Assembly: GCF_035582795.1 (NCBI RefSeq)
Contig: NC_134365.1
Location: forward strand, 39,536,135 to 39,600,134
Length of the DNA stretch: 64,000 bases
Direction of reading: 5' to 3'
From: Mycteria americana
Lineage: Eukaryota > Chordata > Aves > Ciconiiformes > Ciconiidae
Shown here one piece after another: positions 48,193-62,199 of this stretch (position 1 is its first letter; each line of letters begins with the position of its first letter). The position numbers and the translations under genes are program-made. The notes beneath the pieces are model-generated. The model was not told the DNA's origin, ran no database searches, and saw nothing but the letters and a program-made list of their open reading frames with translations.

Positions 48193-48364
48193 ATTTTCTG
48201 TGAGATGCTGCTGTTGCCACTTAACATTAAAGATGTTGTAGTGGGTTTTAATCCTAGTGGCCAGTTTTATGATACTGTATGTATTGTACAGCTGATGACA
48301 GGAGTTAAGACTGTTCTAGTGAATATTTGTTACATTTTATTGTTGTGGCCAGAGATCATTTCAG

Positions 48365-48370
48365 AATAAA
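48365..48370 (+). terminator. DYRK2: Distal DYRK2 polyadenylation signal (AATAAA)
   Basis: AATAAA in CAGAATAAAATTTTATG, followed within 40 bp by a T/G-rich stretch (TACTTTGGGTTTTTCC) like a downstream element. Sequence beyond it loses the AT-rich UTR character. This is the best candidate for the main 3' end. Confidence 0.6.
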
Positions 48371-51300
48371 ATTTTATGTCCTACTTTACTTCTCTCCACT
48401 GTACTTTGGGTTTTTCCTAGTCGTAAAGAGAGCCCTTGGAGTGCTGGCATTTCTTACACACGGAAAGGCCTTCTCCTAGCCTGCTGAAGTCAATGCCAGC
48501 AGCACCTTTGTCCCCCAGCGTGCTTACTGGTATCTGTATACAGTAATTACCCGTTGCTGGAGGATGACTTTTCTGCTGCTTTATGTGTTTTGACAGCCTT
48601 GGATATTGCCCAAAGGCTGCTTTTGCCCTGAGGTTTTTAAAGTTCTTCTCAGGACTTGGAAAGTAATATATTATGTATTTTTATTTGCCCCATACTCGAG
48701 AGAAAACATCTTTGGCAGGAATTTTGCCTGCATGGGTGTTTTAATTTTTTTTTAGCTGCTTTTTAAAGATTTTTTAAAAATAACAATAGATCTGATTTTA
48801 TGAGAAATATTTGATTGAGAAAGGTGTAGTATATATTCTTTTTCTTAAAACTGCTTTAAAAAAGCCCAGATTTCTGCACTGATTTTTGAGTCAGACTGAC
48901 TTTGCAGAACTTGTCGGACTTAGTAATGTCCCAGGATAATGAGAACATACTACACTAAGCTGGTAGGCCAGACTGAGCTAAATTCTGTTTGCCTATACAT
49001 CTGGAGTAATTTCACTGTTTAGTGCAGAACTGTCTTGTGAGTAATTGGCCACATTCTCTTCTTGGTAAGGTCAAAGTACACCCAAAGCAGTTTCATGGAA
49101 AAGCTTTCTGATTCAGGTGAGCCCAGGCTGAAATCAAGGGATTTTAACTGCTCTTTAGTGTCTCCTTTTCAGCATAATTGGGAGATTCCAGAGCCCAAAA
49201 ACCATCAAGATTAAATACAGATAAACACAGTTTACAGCCCCAAAGAGCAGCAAGCCAAAAATTAGAACTTTGTGGATTAAAACCTATTTGTTTAATTACT
49301 GTGCTCTTCTGAGGACAAAGGCTTTTTTTTTTAGTTATTTTAGCTTTTTTAATGAATTTCTTTTCCTTCTAATCTGTCTCTCACCTTCTCCTCCAGCCAT
49401 CTATCCCTCTTGCCAACTCCTGTACACTCTGCCACATCTGTTTTTTCTTTTGAAGAAGGGTAGGGGCCATCTCGCCTGATTTCAGTTGTCTGGAAATTGG
49501 GTTTTGGCCTGTGCCATTTGCTGAGGCTCCCAGTAGCTTGTGGGGAAAACTGTGTTGCCCTCTGCCAGCACTGCTCCCTCCCTGGTCTCTGACAGAGAGC
49601 TCAGATCCCTGTCTAAAACGGGACCCTCGGATTCCCACCCTGAATGATGGTCCGTAGTTGCTGTTATCTCCACAGCACTTCCTTTTGCGAAGAAATTGTG
49701 GCTTCCTTTGGATGTCAGCTGTGCATCTCTTGGGTTTTTGTTACAGCAAACCAAGTAAAGAATGTGAGAAGTGTAATTATGATCAGGTACCATGTTCTTT
49801 ACCTCTAGGTGCTGCTGCTTTTCTTAAAAATACCATTTTGTTCCATTTTTTTAAGATCTCCTTACTGAAAGATCCAGCATGAATTTTACCTTCATCAGAA
49901 CGTGAGACATTCAAAAGCAGGTAAATATTAAGGGAAGTATCTGTATAGGGCTGCCTACAGTCAGGAGCTGGTATTTAGAGTGAAAAAAGATACCTGTAGG
50001 ATGAATAGGGCCAAATTTGAGGTAAGCATGATCTTTCCTGGGTTCAATGAAGGTTCAATAATTATGGCGAGATGGGGTTGAGATTGGGAAAGTCTTAAAT
50101 GCATCTCAGTGTCTGAAAACCGTTGATAACCTATTGGTTCAGTGGAAAAATACCTTCCTTTGAGAGCTTGCCATTTTAGACTCTTTGCTAATAATTGAAG
50201 GATAACATTAAAGGGTCTTTTCTGTAGCTAGAACTTTAAAAAAGTTATTATACATTTCTTTCAAAAATGTGATTTATAATGCTATTATATTGCTAGCATA
50301 GTCTTGTGTTTTATATTTTAATGTTCCTGAGAGGAAGAACATCCTTGTCTTTGTCTTGAGTACGTGATACTAGACGTCTCCCAGCCATTAGATATGCTAT
50401 AGCAGAGTAAAAGTGGCATTGATAGAACTGGTTTCTGTTCCTTCACAGAAATCCTCTGCAACTCTTGGAACTGGGGTTTCTCTGTGTCGTTTTCCCTGTT
50501 TGGTTTTGTCTGTTGTTTGTTTGCTTGTTCATTTGTTGGTTTTTAAGAAGTGCTTTCCAGCCTCTGGCTGTGGTGAGTCTTGGATCTCTGCTGACTATTG
50601 AGCACTTTGGGATAGGGAATACTGCAAAAATAATGTTTCTTTAGTTTTTTCCCAACAATAAACAGAAAGTCTAGCTTAGTACCAAACTCGGAAGACAGGG
50701 AATGTGCATTCACCTCCAGCTGCTGGGTTCCAGTCTCCACACCAGCCGTTAACCTTGTTCTTTAACTTCGGCATGAAGTTCAGCAGCAATGCCAAGTGCT
50801 ACAGAATGAAATGGCTTGTGTCCATCACTTTGAGGGGGAAAAAGGGACTACAAAAGCAAAGTCACGACATCTTTTTGGAGAAAGTTTGGGATATAGCTGG
50901 AGTTAGGGAGAGGTTCTGCTGAGAAGTTCTTGGGCTGGGAGCTCTACATAACACCCTGGGAGGTGACAGTGCAGTGTTCCTGCTAGCAGAGCAGGAACTG
51001 TTTTCCCTTTTTTGTAGACTGTGTTTTCATTTCTTCACTTCAGTTTGGTTCTCTGCAAGCTGGACATGACTATGCATACCTTACGTACCTAAAGATACTG
51101 TCTGGAGTAGCAGCAAACGGTGAAGTGTTACTTTATAACTAACATTGGCGCTGGGAAAACCAGAGGTTCTCATTCAGAGTCTGTCTGACCTGACAGTGCC
51201 CTGTGCATAGCACCCACAGAGTCCATATAAGACCGTCTAAATGCAAAGCATTGCAAAACAGAGGTGCAGTGAAGTATTAAACCTTGATTAAACATAATGT

Positions 51301-51625
51301 GTGACAGATGTATCCACCAAGCAGAAAAGCAAAGCAATCGACAATTGTATTATAAAGACTTTTCGGCCAAACTCAGTTTTCAAGTATAGTATTGATTTAT
51401 TTAATAAGACCTCTTTAATTTAATAAAAATGATCTGAATAAAGAGATAATATTAAGATTTTTACTTCAGCTTCTGTGTGGCAGTAAAAATTCCACACTGA
51501 ATTTATTTTTTTCCCAAGTGTGTGGGGTGCTTACAGACGCTACAAATATACTTCACTGAAGCCATCTAGGTATAGAGATCTACTCTAATATCTGCTGACA
51601 GATGAGCAGGACCTAAACTTAAAGA

Positions 51626-51689
51626 ATGTGTGTGCGTGTGTGTACAACATAAATATATGTATGTATGTGTGTATATATATGTATATATG
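51626..51689. repeat. TG/TA dinucleotide microsatellite
   Basis: TGTGTGTGCGTGTGTGT followed by ATATATGTATGTATG and TATATATATGTATATATG, an interrupted dinucleotide tract. Confidence 0.85.
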
Positions 51690-54600
51690 ATTCTTTGAAA
51701 AACAATACCAAAAACTCTGCAGGCATTCTTTGTAGTGCTTTACAAAGAGAAGAGATGTGGCTTCGTTTTCCCTTTGCCTCTTTGAAGGTTCAGTATAAGC
51801 CCAACATCTTTGCGTTACGCACACGTCAAAGCAAACTCTCATTGCTGGAGTCCCTGTTTCACCGGTGGGATGTGCCGAGTGAGCAGGAGGCGGGTGTCAC
51901 CCCAAGGACAGGTGGTCCTTGTCACTTTTCCGAAGTGGACTTTCACCAACGGGAGAGCTGTTTTATAGCTTCCCCTCCTTGGCAACTGAAATTTCTCCTT
52001 GCCCAAGTCCATGCAGTTATACTGGGTTGATAAACTTCAGCAAAGAAAGAAATCCCAAGGCCAAAGCCCGTAGCTAGAATAAAAATGGATTTCTACAGAT
52101 CCCAGTATTTGTCACATCCAACTGTGGCACTTCCAAAACGGCCTCTAAGATTTGAAAGACCTTACCAGAGGTCTGTGAAGAGACAGCTTTGCCCAGGACA
52201 GCCCTGGGCTGGTGGCCCTGCCTACCCTGCACACAGGTGGCAGTGCCTGGGGCTCCCCTGCGAGGCTGGTGCCCCTCACAAGCTTCCAGCACTTCTGGCT
52301 TCCTCAGGGTACAAAGAACACTTCATGGACAAAAAAAAAAAAGAAGCGTTGCTAAGGAGAAACGAAAGAGTTGTGTATCAAGGGCACTGCACGCTAGCAA
52401 TGGGACGCTGCGCTGCTATTTGCCTGGGTATCGGTCCTATGAGCTGTTTTGCCCTGCTGGACCTGCTCCTCCACAGACATCTCCCAGGCCTGCTGGCACC
52501 CATCTGTCCCCCATGCTGGGGTGGACCGGCAGGCCTCATTCCTCCCGAGCTAGCCTGTCACTGCTCACGGCTCTGCCTGCAAATCACTTGCCAAAGACAG
52601 TGAATTGCTAGCGCGGTGCTTTGAAGGTGAAGTTGCTGCCATGGGGTGTCCCGGCAAGGTGTCCCAGCGCACCCATGGGAGCTGGCCTGGGAGCTGAGCA
52701 CATGTGCAAGGCTGGCACTGTCCCTGCTCCCCGCGGGGTGCTCCTGTCCCCAACGGTGCACGGGAGGCAGGGACGCTGCCCCTGGCCTTTCCTGCGTGGT
52801 TCCTGCAGAACCGAAGGGTGATGCTCAAGAAAAGCTCTCTCCCGCTGCAGGAAGAGGAAGGAGCTCCCTACCCCGGGGCTGGTGGCATCAGGCAAAGCAG
52901 CTTAGAACTTGTCAGGGTGGGATGCGAGGAGGCCGTAACACACTGCACTGCTAGCACGGCGGGGGGAATGTCTCCAATCATAAGCGTTTGCAGATGGCCT
53001 GTCTTAATTAGCTTTGACAAGTACCTAAGTTGCTGTAAGTTACACCACAAATGGGATCCTGAAGCTTTCATTTTTGTCACTTTTAAATAAAGCTTTCTCC
53101 CTCCTCCTGGTACATTTTTCCATTTCCATTTTAGTTTCCATGTAAGGCTCTTGAGAAGAAATGAGATCTTTGCGTAGCTGAGGAGCTAGGTTTTGATTGA
53201 CTAAATGATTTATAATTAGGAGGTAGCTTCTGCCAGTGCTCTTCATATGTTGATTGAGAATTGCCTGCAGCAAATCAGTGCAGGCAGAGCTGCCAGAAAG
53301 GCATGCTGATGTCTTCTTATGGCAGATTGATACCTTTCAACCCCAAATTTCTTCCTTCCTCTGGTACTGACTCAGACAAATTATCTTTATGGCCAATGAC
53401 TCTACAGGAGTTACAGGGTTGCACTCCAAGGGCCTCCAGTGAAATACTTACCTGTGCAGTTATTTATGACCTATTGTGTGGGAGTAGCGACATGGGTAGC
53501 CTTTTCAGAGCCTGCGAACGAAATGTGCGTGAAATCAAGCTGAAGGCAAGTGTGCCTCTGCCTTTGAAGGGTGTGAAGCAGAAACCTTTCCCCACCTGGT
53601 AGAAACCGCTTGGCCTCCTTGCCAAAAAGGTGGCTTGGGCAAGATTAGGAACAGGAGAGAGACAGCTGCTGTGGGCCTTTGAGGAGATACAAATGGGTTT
53701 TTTTCCTCCTCTGATGAAACTATGGTGTAACAGGCACCTGGGATGTTCTGACCAGGAAGGAGCTGGGCCCATAATCCATCCCTGGCTATAGCAGAGGACC
53801 AAGCTAAGACTCTTTGTCCCCACTTTCTTGGTTTTCCCTTGGCTGAGGTGGGTCTGGCAGTGCTGGGCAGACAAACTCCCCTTTTGGCCAAAGCCGAGGA
53901 AATCCTCATGAGCCAGCCTCTCTGTGGATGGGCAGGTTGGAGTGACAGGGAGCACGGTGCTGGCAAAGGAAGGGCAAGAAGCAATAAACAAGGGATCGCT
54001 TTTTTCCTCTCGCTGGAGTTCATTCAACTCCATTGTGTTTGACTTGGGTATCATTGCTTGAGCCATGAGCACCCTATGTATTAAAAAAATGGATTCAAGC
54101 CACATAAACTCAGGAGATTAAAAAAAATTGTTACCCGTTTACTTCTGTTTAATTGCCTTCATGGATGTCAGCTCTCAGAGTTTACATTTACATGTTTCTT
54201 TTCTACCTTCCAACCACGACAACCAAAACCTTTCTAGGAGCATATAGCCTAAGGGAAACCAACTATCACAGCAGATACTATGTCATAAAATCCCTTACAT
54301 AAATTTACTATTTTTCTGCTATAAAAGTAGTTAGCTTACTAGCACCTACTGCTGCTGTTGGAAGACTGTTATAAACCACTGTTTCTCTGATGGTTAGAAA
54401 TGTGCTTTTAGCTTAAAATAGTTGATGACTTTTTTCATGCTATTTGTTCGTCTGACAACATTGTTTATAGCTTGAATGATTCTTCAGCCCTTCTGGTATT
54501 TGGGCATGTATTTATAAAGTGTAATCGTATCCCTCTCAGCCTTTCTTTTGCTAGGCTAACCCTATTGAGCTATATTTGTCTCATCAGTAAATCTGACTCC

Positions 54601-57600
54601 CCATTCCCATCCTGCTAGGTCTCTGCACCTGTTCTAGCTTGAGTTCAGCTTTGTTAGAGCTGTGGACGGCATGCTGGTTGCAGTCTTGCCAGGGATATGT
54701 ACAGTATGAAAAATACCTCTCCCTGCCCACCGCGGTACTTCACCCAGTACAGCCCAGGATTTTTCTTCTCTGTGTCATGCCAGCAGCTCAGGGCCATCCC
54801 TCAGTCCCTTGGCTGCTCCCCTGCCTCTCCTCCCTTCTGCCCCGTACAGCTGATGAGATGCAAGTTACAGCAAAATTTCTCTTGGCTGGTATCTAACTGC
54901 TTGACTTTGTTCTATTAGATTTCCATTGCCTTGTCATGAGAAATGAAACCCCGTGATTCTCATGAGTATATGTAATTTGAGACGCTGGAGCTTTTAGGAA
55001 AACATTAGAAATGATGTGACTGTAAGAAAAAATAATCATATTCAGCATTCATTTTTCAAAGATACGTTTCAGGATGTGATGCACTTGGCTCTAATCAACA
55101 TTGATGTATCAAGGTGTTGCTGTTACACCAAAAAAAATAGCAAAGATGTTTTTACTTTTATGCTGCCACCTCTCATGACTTCAACTGGTGTTTTTCCTCA
55201 AATCCTCACTCCTAGAATCGTTATTATACAGTTACATTTTCTGGCCTTTTACTGAAATAAAAGTTTCTAGTCTCAGAGCTATATCTGGAAAGAAGTATGT
55301 TGTAAACCCCAAATCCGGAGAACAATTCCTATGAACTTAAAAGGAACAGATTAGAAAAAGAAAGCAGATTTCAATTCTAGACTAATGAATTTTCAGGACA
55401 TGTATCAATATTGCTAAGGTTTTCTGAGTGTTCAGAGTCCTCGGTGTTATCAAACCCATGTGAAATAGTATGATTTGAAGCAAAAATCCTGGTTTTCTAC
55501 ACACTTAATTGAGAGTTACTTCATGGAGAGACATCAAGCCAGGTGTGGTGGTACTGTTGTGCCATACCTGGCCATCTGGCATCGAAATGTCTTACACTGA
55601 GCGCTCAGGTACACTGTTGTTACTCTCTTAAAAAGGCACAAAGAAGGAAGATGATAATAGCAAAGCAGCTGGGGAAAATGGGGAATATTCAAATTGCTGG
55701 GGTGAATTTAGTCCCTGTGAAGAACTAATAAAAGAGACTGAACTTTGTGGGGCATGCTCTTACCATGGGTCATGAGAAAGCAAGATACGGGCTGGCTGCT
55801 GCCTCTGCCAATTCCCACTTCTATGTCACTCACAAAAGGGTTGCAGATGGGTGAGAGGGGTTGGATGTGCCAGCTTGTGGGCTTCAGTAGGATTCGCTAA
55901 TGAGTTTAAGTCAAGGTTTGAAGGCATGTCTTCAAAGGTGGTATGTTTAGACTGTATTGACCGCTAGTGCTAGCTGTTGTGTACCATGTGCATCCCAAAT
56001 GTAGGGATTTCTCTAAAAAAATCAAAGCCCACACTGATGACCAGGGAGGAAGCCTCAGCGTAAGTCTTCACTGCCTGTCCTTTTTATTCTGTTTAACAGT
56101 GAACTCCCTCCTGTACAGAAGAATGGAGTTTTCTTGCAAAGAAAGGCTTCTGCTTGTGATTGTTTCTGCTCTTTCCTTCAATACAAAATTTCCTGGACAA
56201 GCTAAGACAATACAGTGAATGGAAAGGCAAGAAAGTATTATGGATGGCTGCTTTAAAGCTAGAAAAAACATTTTTCAAGCACATTTTGAATATTTATTCT
56301 GAAATATTGTCAAAAGCGTGAATTTTTAAGTGTTAGGTTTTGCTTTTGTTTTTCTTCCCGTGCTTTACAATTTTTTCTTTCTTTCCTTTTTGGCACTCAC
56401 TTATTTTGCCACAGGAACCTGGCGAGAGGGAGAAAACAGGTTAAAAGTGAAAGAAGCCAGAGGAAGTCAGTTTAAATGTGAAACTGAAAACACTGCAAAA
56501 ATTTTGCATAGAGCTTTCATTTTCAGACACACAGAAAATCCACTGAAAAAAAATCACTTACACAAATGAAACAGGTCTACATTTGGATTTTCTGTACACA
56601 GAGGTTTTATCTGACTAAAACTCCAATCCTACAAAGATTTTATTGCCTGTTTAGCTTAATACACATAAACATTTATTATTGCCAGGGTGGATTAGAAGTT
56701 CTGTTCAAAGGGCTTCTGTGAAGCTTTTAATTGCTCTAAGATCTGACAATAAGGACCTTAAGCTCAGAAGAACCCACTTCTTGTGGTGACTGGAAAACAT
56801 GACAATATTACAGTCTGGCTTTGGATGAATGACTGAGGAGATGACAACCAAGGCCCATTGCTGAATAAGTAAATATTCACACCCAAGGGTTTGCTTTATT
56901 TTTCAAGGAGGGCTTAGGGAGCCTGTGGGTACCTTTGCTTCCTGAAGATGATGTTTGGATTAAGTCAGTTTAGGAGACTAGAGTTGTTTCTACTTGACGA
57001 CAAGCATAGCCAGATACAACTGTATTCTGGTCCAAGGCTGGGATAGATTTTGGTTTGGGCATTATTTGCCCACCTAATGCACAGAAGTAACAGCATCTAT
57101 TTTTTTCTTTGTTGCCGCCTTTCATCCCAAGGTTATTAGGAAATAACATCAACCCAACTTTAGCCTCCAAAATGGGCAAGGGAGCTGGCTTGTAAAATAA
57201 CCTTCTCCAGGAGCTGGTTTGTTTGTGTCCATTGGGTGATGCAAAAAGCCAAGGCGGAGAAGGAACCTGGTTTGATTACTGGCAGCTGCTGTCCAGCTGA
57301 TGTAATTTGGTAATAGCTGGTGACAGGCAGAAACTATAGAAGATACAAATGATAATTCCTCGGGGAGCTCCAGACATAAATAATTCATCAAAATGAATTT
57401 TATAGTAGGGGTCAAAAGAAATTGAAGAAAGCCTGAGTGTTAACTCTCTGAGGGAGGAATTGACAGACTGTTTTTGTACAAACTATGTGGGGGGGAAATA
57501 CAGGCAAATTAAATGTAAATGAAGAATATGACATTGTTCCTATTACCTGAAACCAAAGTAAGAGAGACACGAGAAATAAAAAAAGGAAGGATGATTAAGG

Positions 57601-59175
57601 AAATGTCAGTAACTGAAACTGCTGCTGGATAACAGTGTCAGTCTGAGCTGAGGCACACCATCCAGCCGTGCCCAGAGAGATGCTGGGTAATGGCAACAGC
57701 AGAACGAGTTGTCACAGGTCCATACTGTCGCACAATGTATATATATCATATAGTCACACAGAAGAGTGTCTTCTTAGTGATCAGCTCGGTAACTTATCCA
57801 TAGTTAGGAGCTGATTAATCTTCCCCAAATACTTCATGTGTCTGAGTAAGGAAATGCTGCCTGTCTGCGTGGGAAGGACTGAAGTGCTGGCGTGGGACAT
57901 CGTTGTGGCTCCCGCAGGGGACATCTGCACGGGACTAACCCACAGGGTGGCCAAAGCCATTTGGCCACCCATGGGACTGTGCCATGGGCTAAGTCCCCCC
58001 GCATCGCCTGGTGCCGTTCTGGGGCTGCATCCCGATGTGAGGGGCTGTGGGTTTCCCACAGTGCAGCTTCTACCTCCAAAAATGCCCTTGGAGGCTGGTT
58101 TTCCAGGAGCAGGAAAGCTGTCATGCCCCATGCAGCCGAGTTACCCGAGGAAAAACAAAACTGCTTCAACTGAGAAAATTTAAGGTCTGCTTCTCTGAGA
58201 CCGCTTTTAAAAACATTTATTGGTGAAGCTCTTTTTGAGCTCGCCTAACACAAGGTGACTATTTTTCCACATACCAGCCTATAATTCTGCAACTCTTTGT
58301 GTTTGTGGTTTATGTTTGCCTTAGTTTGTGAACTCTGACTCGTCAAATAACTTCATCCTGACCAAAGAGGGGTGTTTTTGTCGTATTTGAAGAAACGCCG
58401 GCTTAGGAATAAGTTGTTATAAGCCTGTGAAAATGGCATGTTGCTTATGTGCAGCACAAAATTTTCCACCCAGGCTCATATTTTCAAAAATGGCCTCTAA
58501 TTTTGGGTATCCAAATTTAGTCTCCTGGAGGCTGACTTTCAGAGATATTGCCTGTCCCCGAGTCTGAGCATGTATACTTTATGGTCCCCAGAATAGCTTC
58601 TCCAGGCCGGTCTGCTTTGTTGCAGAGAGCAGCCCTTGTTTTGTGCTATTCTGGATTCATATTTTGTCATTGTCTGAGAACTGCTGGCTCTCACATCTAA
58701 AATGTTTTCCACACTGTAAGTTTTGTGCTCCCTAAATCTGGGAAAGTTTCTTTTCCGGGGACTTTGATATTGCCTTAGATCAAAAGTCTTCTGCCTATCC
58801 AGACCCAGAAAAAAAAAAGTCTTTATTTTCCTGTATAGTCACTTGCAGACTGCAACTATGAGAATAAAAGGAGAGCCGCTTTAACTACCTCAATTATTTT
58901 AAAGCAAAAAGGTGTGAGAGAAGGATCATCCCTTGTTACAAAAATCCACGAGGCTGGCTGGTACCTCACTGTACTTGATGGCATCTGAAAAAAATTCAGT
59001 TTGGTGCATCTTACTCCTATTTAGCTGAATAACCCAGAGGAAATCTCCTTTGAACATAATGGGGTGAGGGGAATCAGAAAATAAAACATTTAAAATGTTA
59101 AAATTATTTTTGTGCTAACCTTGTAAAAGGCAGGGAGTTTGCTGCTTTCTTGCTGCTTTTTCCCCTTGCCTGCTT

Positions 59176-59206
59176 GCACCTTTTCACAGGGAGGCACCTT
59201 TTCACA
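59176..59206. repeat. 13-bp direct repeat (GCACCTTTTCACA, two copies)
   Basis: Identical copies at 59176-59188 and 59194-59206, a period of 18 bp. Confidence 0.75.
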
Positions 59207-61499
59207 TTTCTTGTTTTCTGATCTGAGAAGTTAAAATGCAATATTGTCTCTTATGTGCAGAGGTTTTGCTGTGATTTAGGGAAAAAGGATGTGCATGTGG
59301 TAATGTACCAGTTTCCAAAAATAAATAGAAGGATACCCTGGTGAATTGTGCTGATTGCAGGATTAATGCTTTCTCTTATTACTGAATTCATGCCGGGTGC
59401 AGGTAGCATTAAAAGAGGCTGAAAAACCACAAGGGACTCTGTAGGTTTTTTTTTTCTTTAAGACAAAAAAGCCTGCCTCTCCTGTCAGTTATACTGCAGT
59501 TGCCAGAGCCAGAGGAGAAGCAATGACATGATAAATAAATGCCCTGCGGCACATGATAGGACCGGCCCGTGGCTGGATGCTGATGTCTGTCCAGGTCATT
59601 TCTACAGAAGGAACATCCAAGCAACCCCTTTTACTCTGGATGCTTCAAAATCACTCCTTTTAATCCAGTAGGTAAAGCACATGCTTGTAATAGCGGGCAC
59701 CACTTTCATGGCGGTATAGCCTAGAAAATAAGGAAGCAGGAAAAGCTGCTGCACCACTTTTGAGAAAGCAAGAGGAGGCTGAGCCCTGTGCGAGGGATCT
59801 CGGCTGTTGCCAAAGAGGAGCGCGTTTTCTTGACTGAGCAAGCAGCAGAGTGTGAGAGGCAGAGTGCTTACACAAGGCTGCTTGCTGGGAACGTACCAGC
59901 AAGCTCTTCTCACGTTTCCTTGTGCAACAAACCTGGCATTGATTGACAATTTTGCAGACGTACTTGAGGATCAAGGATGGAAACTTTCAGCTCTTCTACC
60001 ACGAGGCCGCCCAGTGCCAGCTCTTGCCCATCTCCTGCGATGCCCAGTGGCGTCTGTTGCTGTCTGCTCCCATTAATTCGCTCTCCCTTTGAACAACAAG
60101 GGACGAGGTTAGAAATCATGGTGCAGCCCTGATGGGGCACGGGGTGGTGGCAGGACCCCACAGTGTATGGGGCAGGGGGCAGGGGCCAAGGTCCCCCCCA
60201 GCTGCTCCCATTGCCATAAGACTGAGCACAGCCTACGCCTCCCTCACGCTCATCAGCTTGGCCAGCGAGCCCTCGGGCTAGCAGGCACCGAACTGTTGCT
60301 TGTAAATGCCCCAAACCGAAACAAGCAGAAATAAGCCAGGAGCGTGAGTCAGAGGAGGAAAAGGGGTTTCCTCTGCAGGAGGTCTTGAGTGAGCAATGGC
60401 AGGCGGAGAGATGCTCCCACAGTTGGTGTGAGGCAGGTGTCCTCCAACCAGGACCCCCCGCCACACGCGCAGGGGGTCCCGGAGGACATGGGCTATGTCC
60501 AGTCCACGGTAAAAAGCCCCAGAGGCTTGTAACGCAGGCATAGGATTCCAGCACCACTGGGTTAGTGCTGGACCATGGCTTTTGCTAACGTGGGCAGTTT
60601 CACCCACATAATTATAACAGAGAGAGAAAACGAGGATTTTTCTCATTTTACCTCTCCATCCCTGGACACTGTCTCCTTTCCTGCCCTCGTAGTGGGAAAA
60701 TATAGTGCTGCTCTTCCTTTTCAGGGCCAGACACATGCATATGTATCAGCACTCCCTAGCTGCAGCATACGATTCATCTTATGTTTTTATATAGGTCTCC
60801 CTTGCCAAAACTCTCTGACTTTTGGCGTTGGCACAGAGATGGCAGCAGGTCTCCCTGTCCCCACCGGAGCTACTATAGCCTTACCCCTGCAAAATGCCTT
60901 TGAAGTGAAGCACTTCGGTCCGGAGTCCAGTATGAGAGCCCCTATCAAAAACTGGCACTCCGGCCAAATAAATCCCTCACGGCGCTCTGCTCTCGCTGCT
61001 GGGGTAATTAAACAAAGGGATGCCACAAACCCTTTCCCTGTGTAGGGTTTAAACAAGCTGTCCACTTGCTGTTGATAGCTGGACATTACTGGAGGGCAAT
61101 TTTGCTCATTTAATTCTCCGGAGAGAGATATTTGTTCAATAAGTTGGTGCTGAAAAGGAGCATTCGTTTTGATTTTTGTGCACTGAGACCACGACAGCCA
61201 CTCTACAAAGTGTTAAGTGCTTCAATCATTTTTATGGGTGTTGCTTTTCCCCATGCATTTGTCAAGTTTGGTTAACATTAATTTCCATTATTTCCTCTGA
61301 AAGAGAGGATTAACCTGTAGCAAATTCTTATATCTAGACTTCACTCGAAGACAGGGGTGTCTGCTCGTTTAGATACAAGTGCATTGGCAACGTGACACGC
61401 TGAAACATAGTATAATGATGCAGTCGCATGAATTGCTCTCCGTAAAGCTCATCTAACCCTGTACTCTCCGTATCGATCCTGGGAGTGACAAATTCCATC

Positions 61500-62060
61500 T
61501 GAGGAAGGCAGCACTTCGAGATATTAAAGTGTAATTTATGGATTCATTTACTGGGGTTCCAGAATTGATTTCCTTAAATGTTATAGAGCATAGCTGATGC
61601 AAATCCCCTGGGATTTGGAACAATATTGTAAAATACCATCAATTCCTAGTTCCCTTTGTAATCATTTAATGAAGGCAGAATGTCCTTTGTTAAATGGGCC
61701 CTTTCATCCTCTGGGTGAATTAGGTACAATTATAATTAAACTTTCGTTTAGAATTGGAACTAAATTAAAATCATATAAATAACTGAATCTTCAGGATTGC
61801 TATTCCTAATTAATAAGGTAACCGCTCTTGCTGGAATAGACTTTTTATGATGCATTAATAACTCCCAATTCCTATTACATATTTATCTAAGGCAATACAT
61901 TATATTTCAAATGTTTAACAGAAGACTCCCATAAGGAAGGATCTAATAAAGTACTCTATTAGATATCGAGTAGTTTTAACTGTACTGCAGATTATCTCAG
62001 TGCCTCCTGCTGCTCCTGAAAGATGAGACAATAAAATCCGCATTGCAATGTGGTGCAACA
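61500..62060. promoter_or_regulatory. Candidate conserved non-coding element / enhancer (inferred)
   Basis: An AT-rich but not low-complexity stretch dense in homeodomain and POU-type motifs: a perfect octamer ATGCAAAT at 61597-61604, ATAATTAAAC near 61733, CCTAATTAATAAGG near 61806 and TGATGCATTAATAAC near 61848. No repeat similarity is seen. The texture resembles vertebrate developmental enhancers, but conservation cannot be tested from one sequence. Confidence 0.3.
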
Positions 62061-62179
62061 TTTTATCTGAAACTGGGTGAGGTTCTTGGAGTGCCATGCA
62101 GAGTGCTAGCACACGGGCTTGGGTGACCTGAATAGACGCACCCCTCCCTCCCCATCAAATAGCATAATTTCATTACTTC

Positions 62180-62199
62180 TTTTTTTTTTTTTTCCCCCC
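62180..62199. repeat. T14C6 pyrimidine tract
   Basis: Fourteen T then six C, directly followed by AG GG. It looks like a strong 3' splice site on the plus strand, but no coding potential follows. Confidence 0.7.

Larger units (their letters stand above)
44222..48385 (+). other. DYRK2: DYRK2 3' UTR (predicted, about 4.2 kb)
   Basis: From the stop codon to just past the distal AATAAA at 48365 the sequence is AT-rich, lacks recognisable mobile elements and contains several UTR-type elements listed separately: a hairpin, a G-run, a TTGG repeat, a miR-25/92-like site and Pumilio-like sites. The end is predicted from the polyadenylation signal. Shorter forms ending after 44483 or 47541 are also possible. 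Confidence 0.7.

Noticed and set aside
52085..52640. Overlapping 172- and 140-codon plus-strand frames, possible gene downstream of DYRK2
   Set aside because: Two frames are open over the same DNA, neither has a recognisable domain, and the patch is simply GC-richer than its surroundings.
60575..61045. 156-codon plus-strand open frame
   Set aside because: No recognised domain, no splice or transcript signal, and overlapping frames on the other strand. Chance is the simpler reading.
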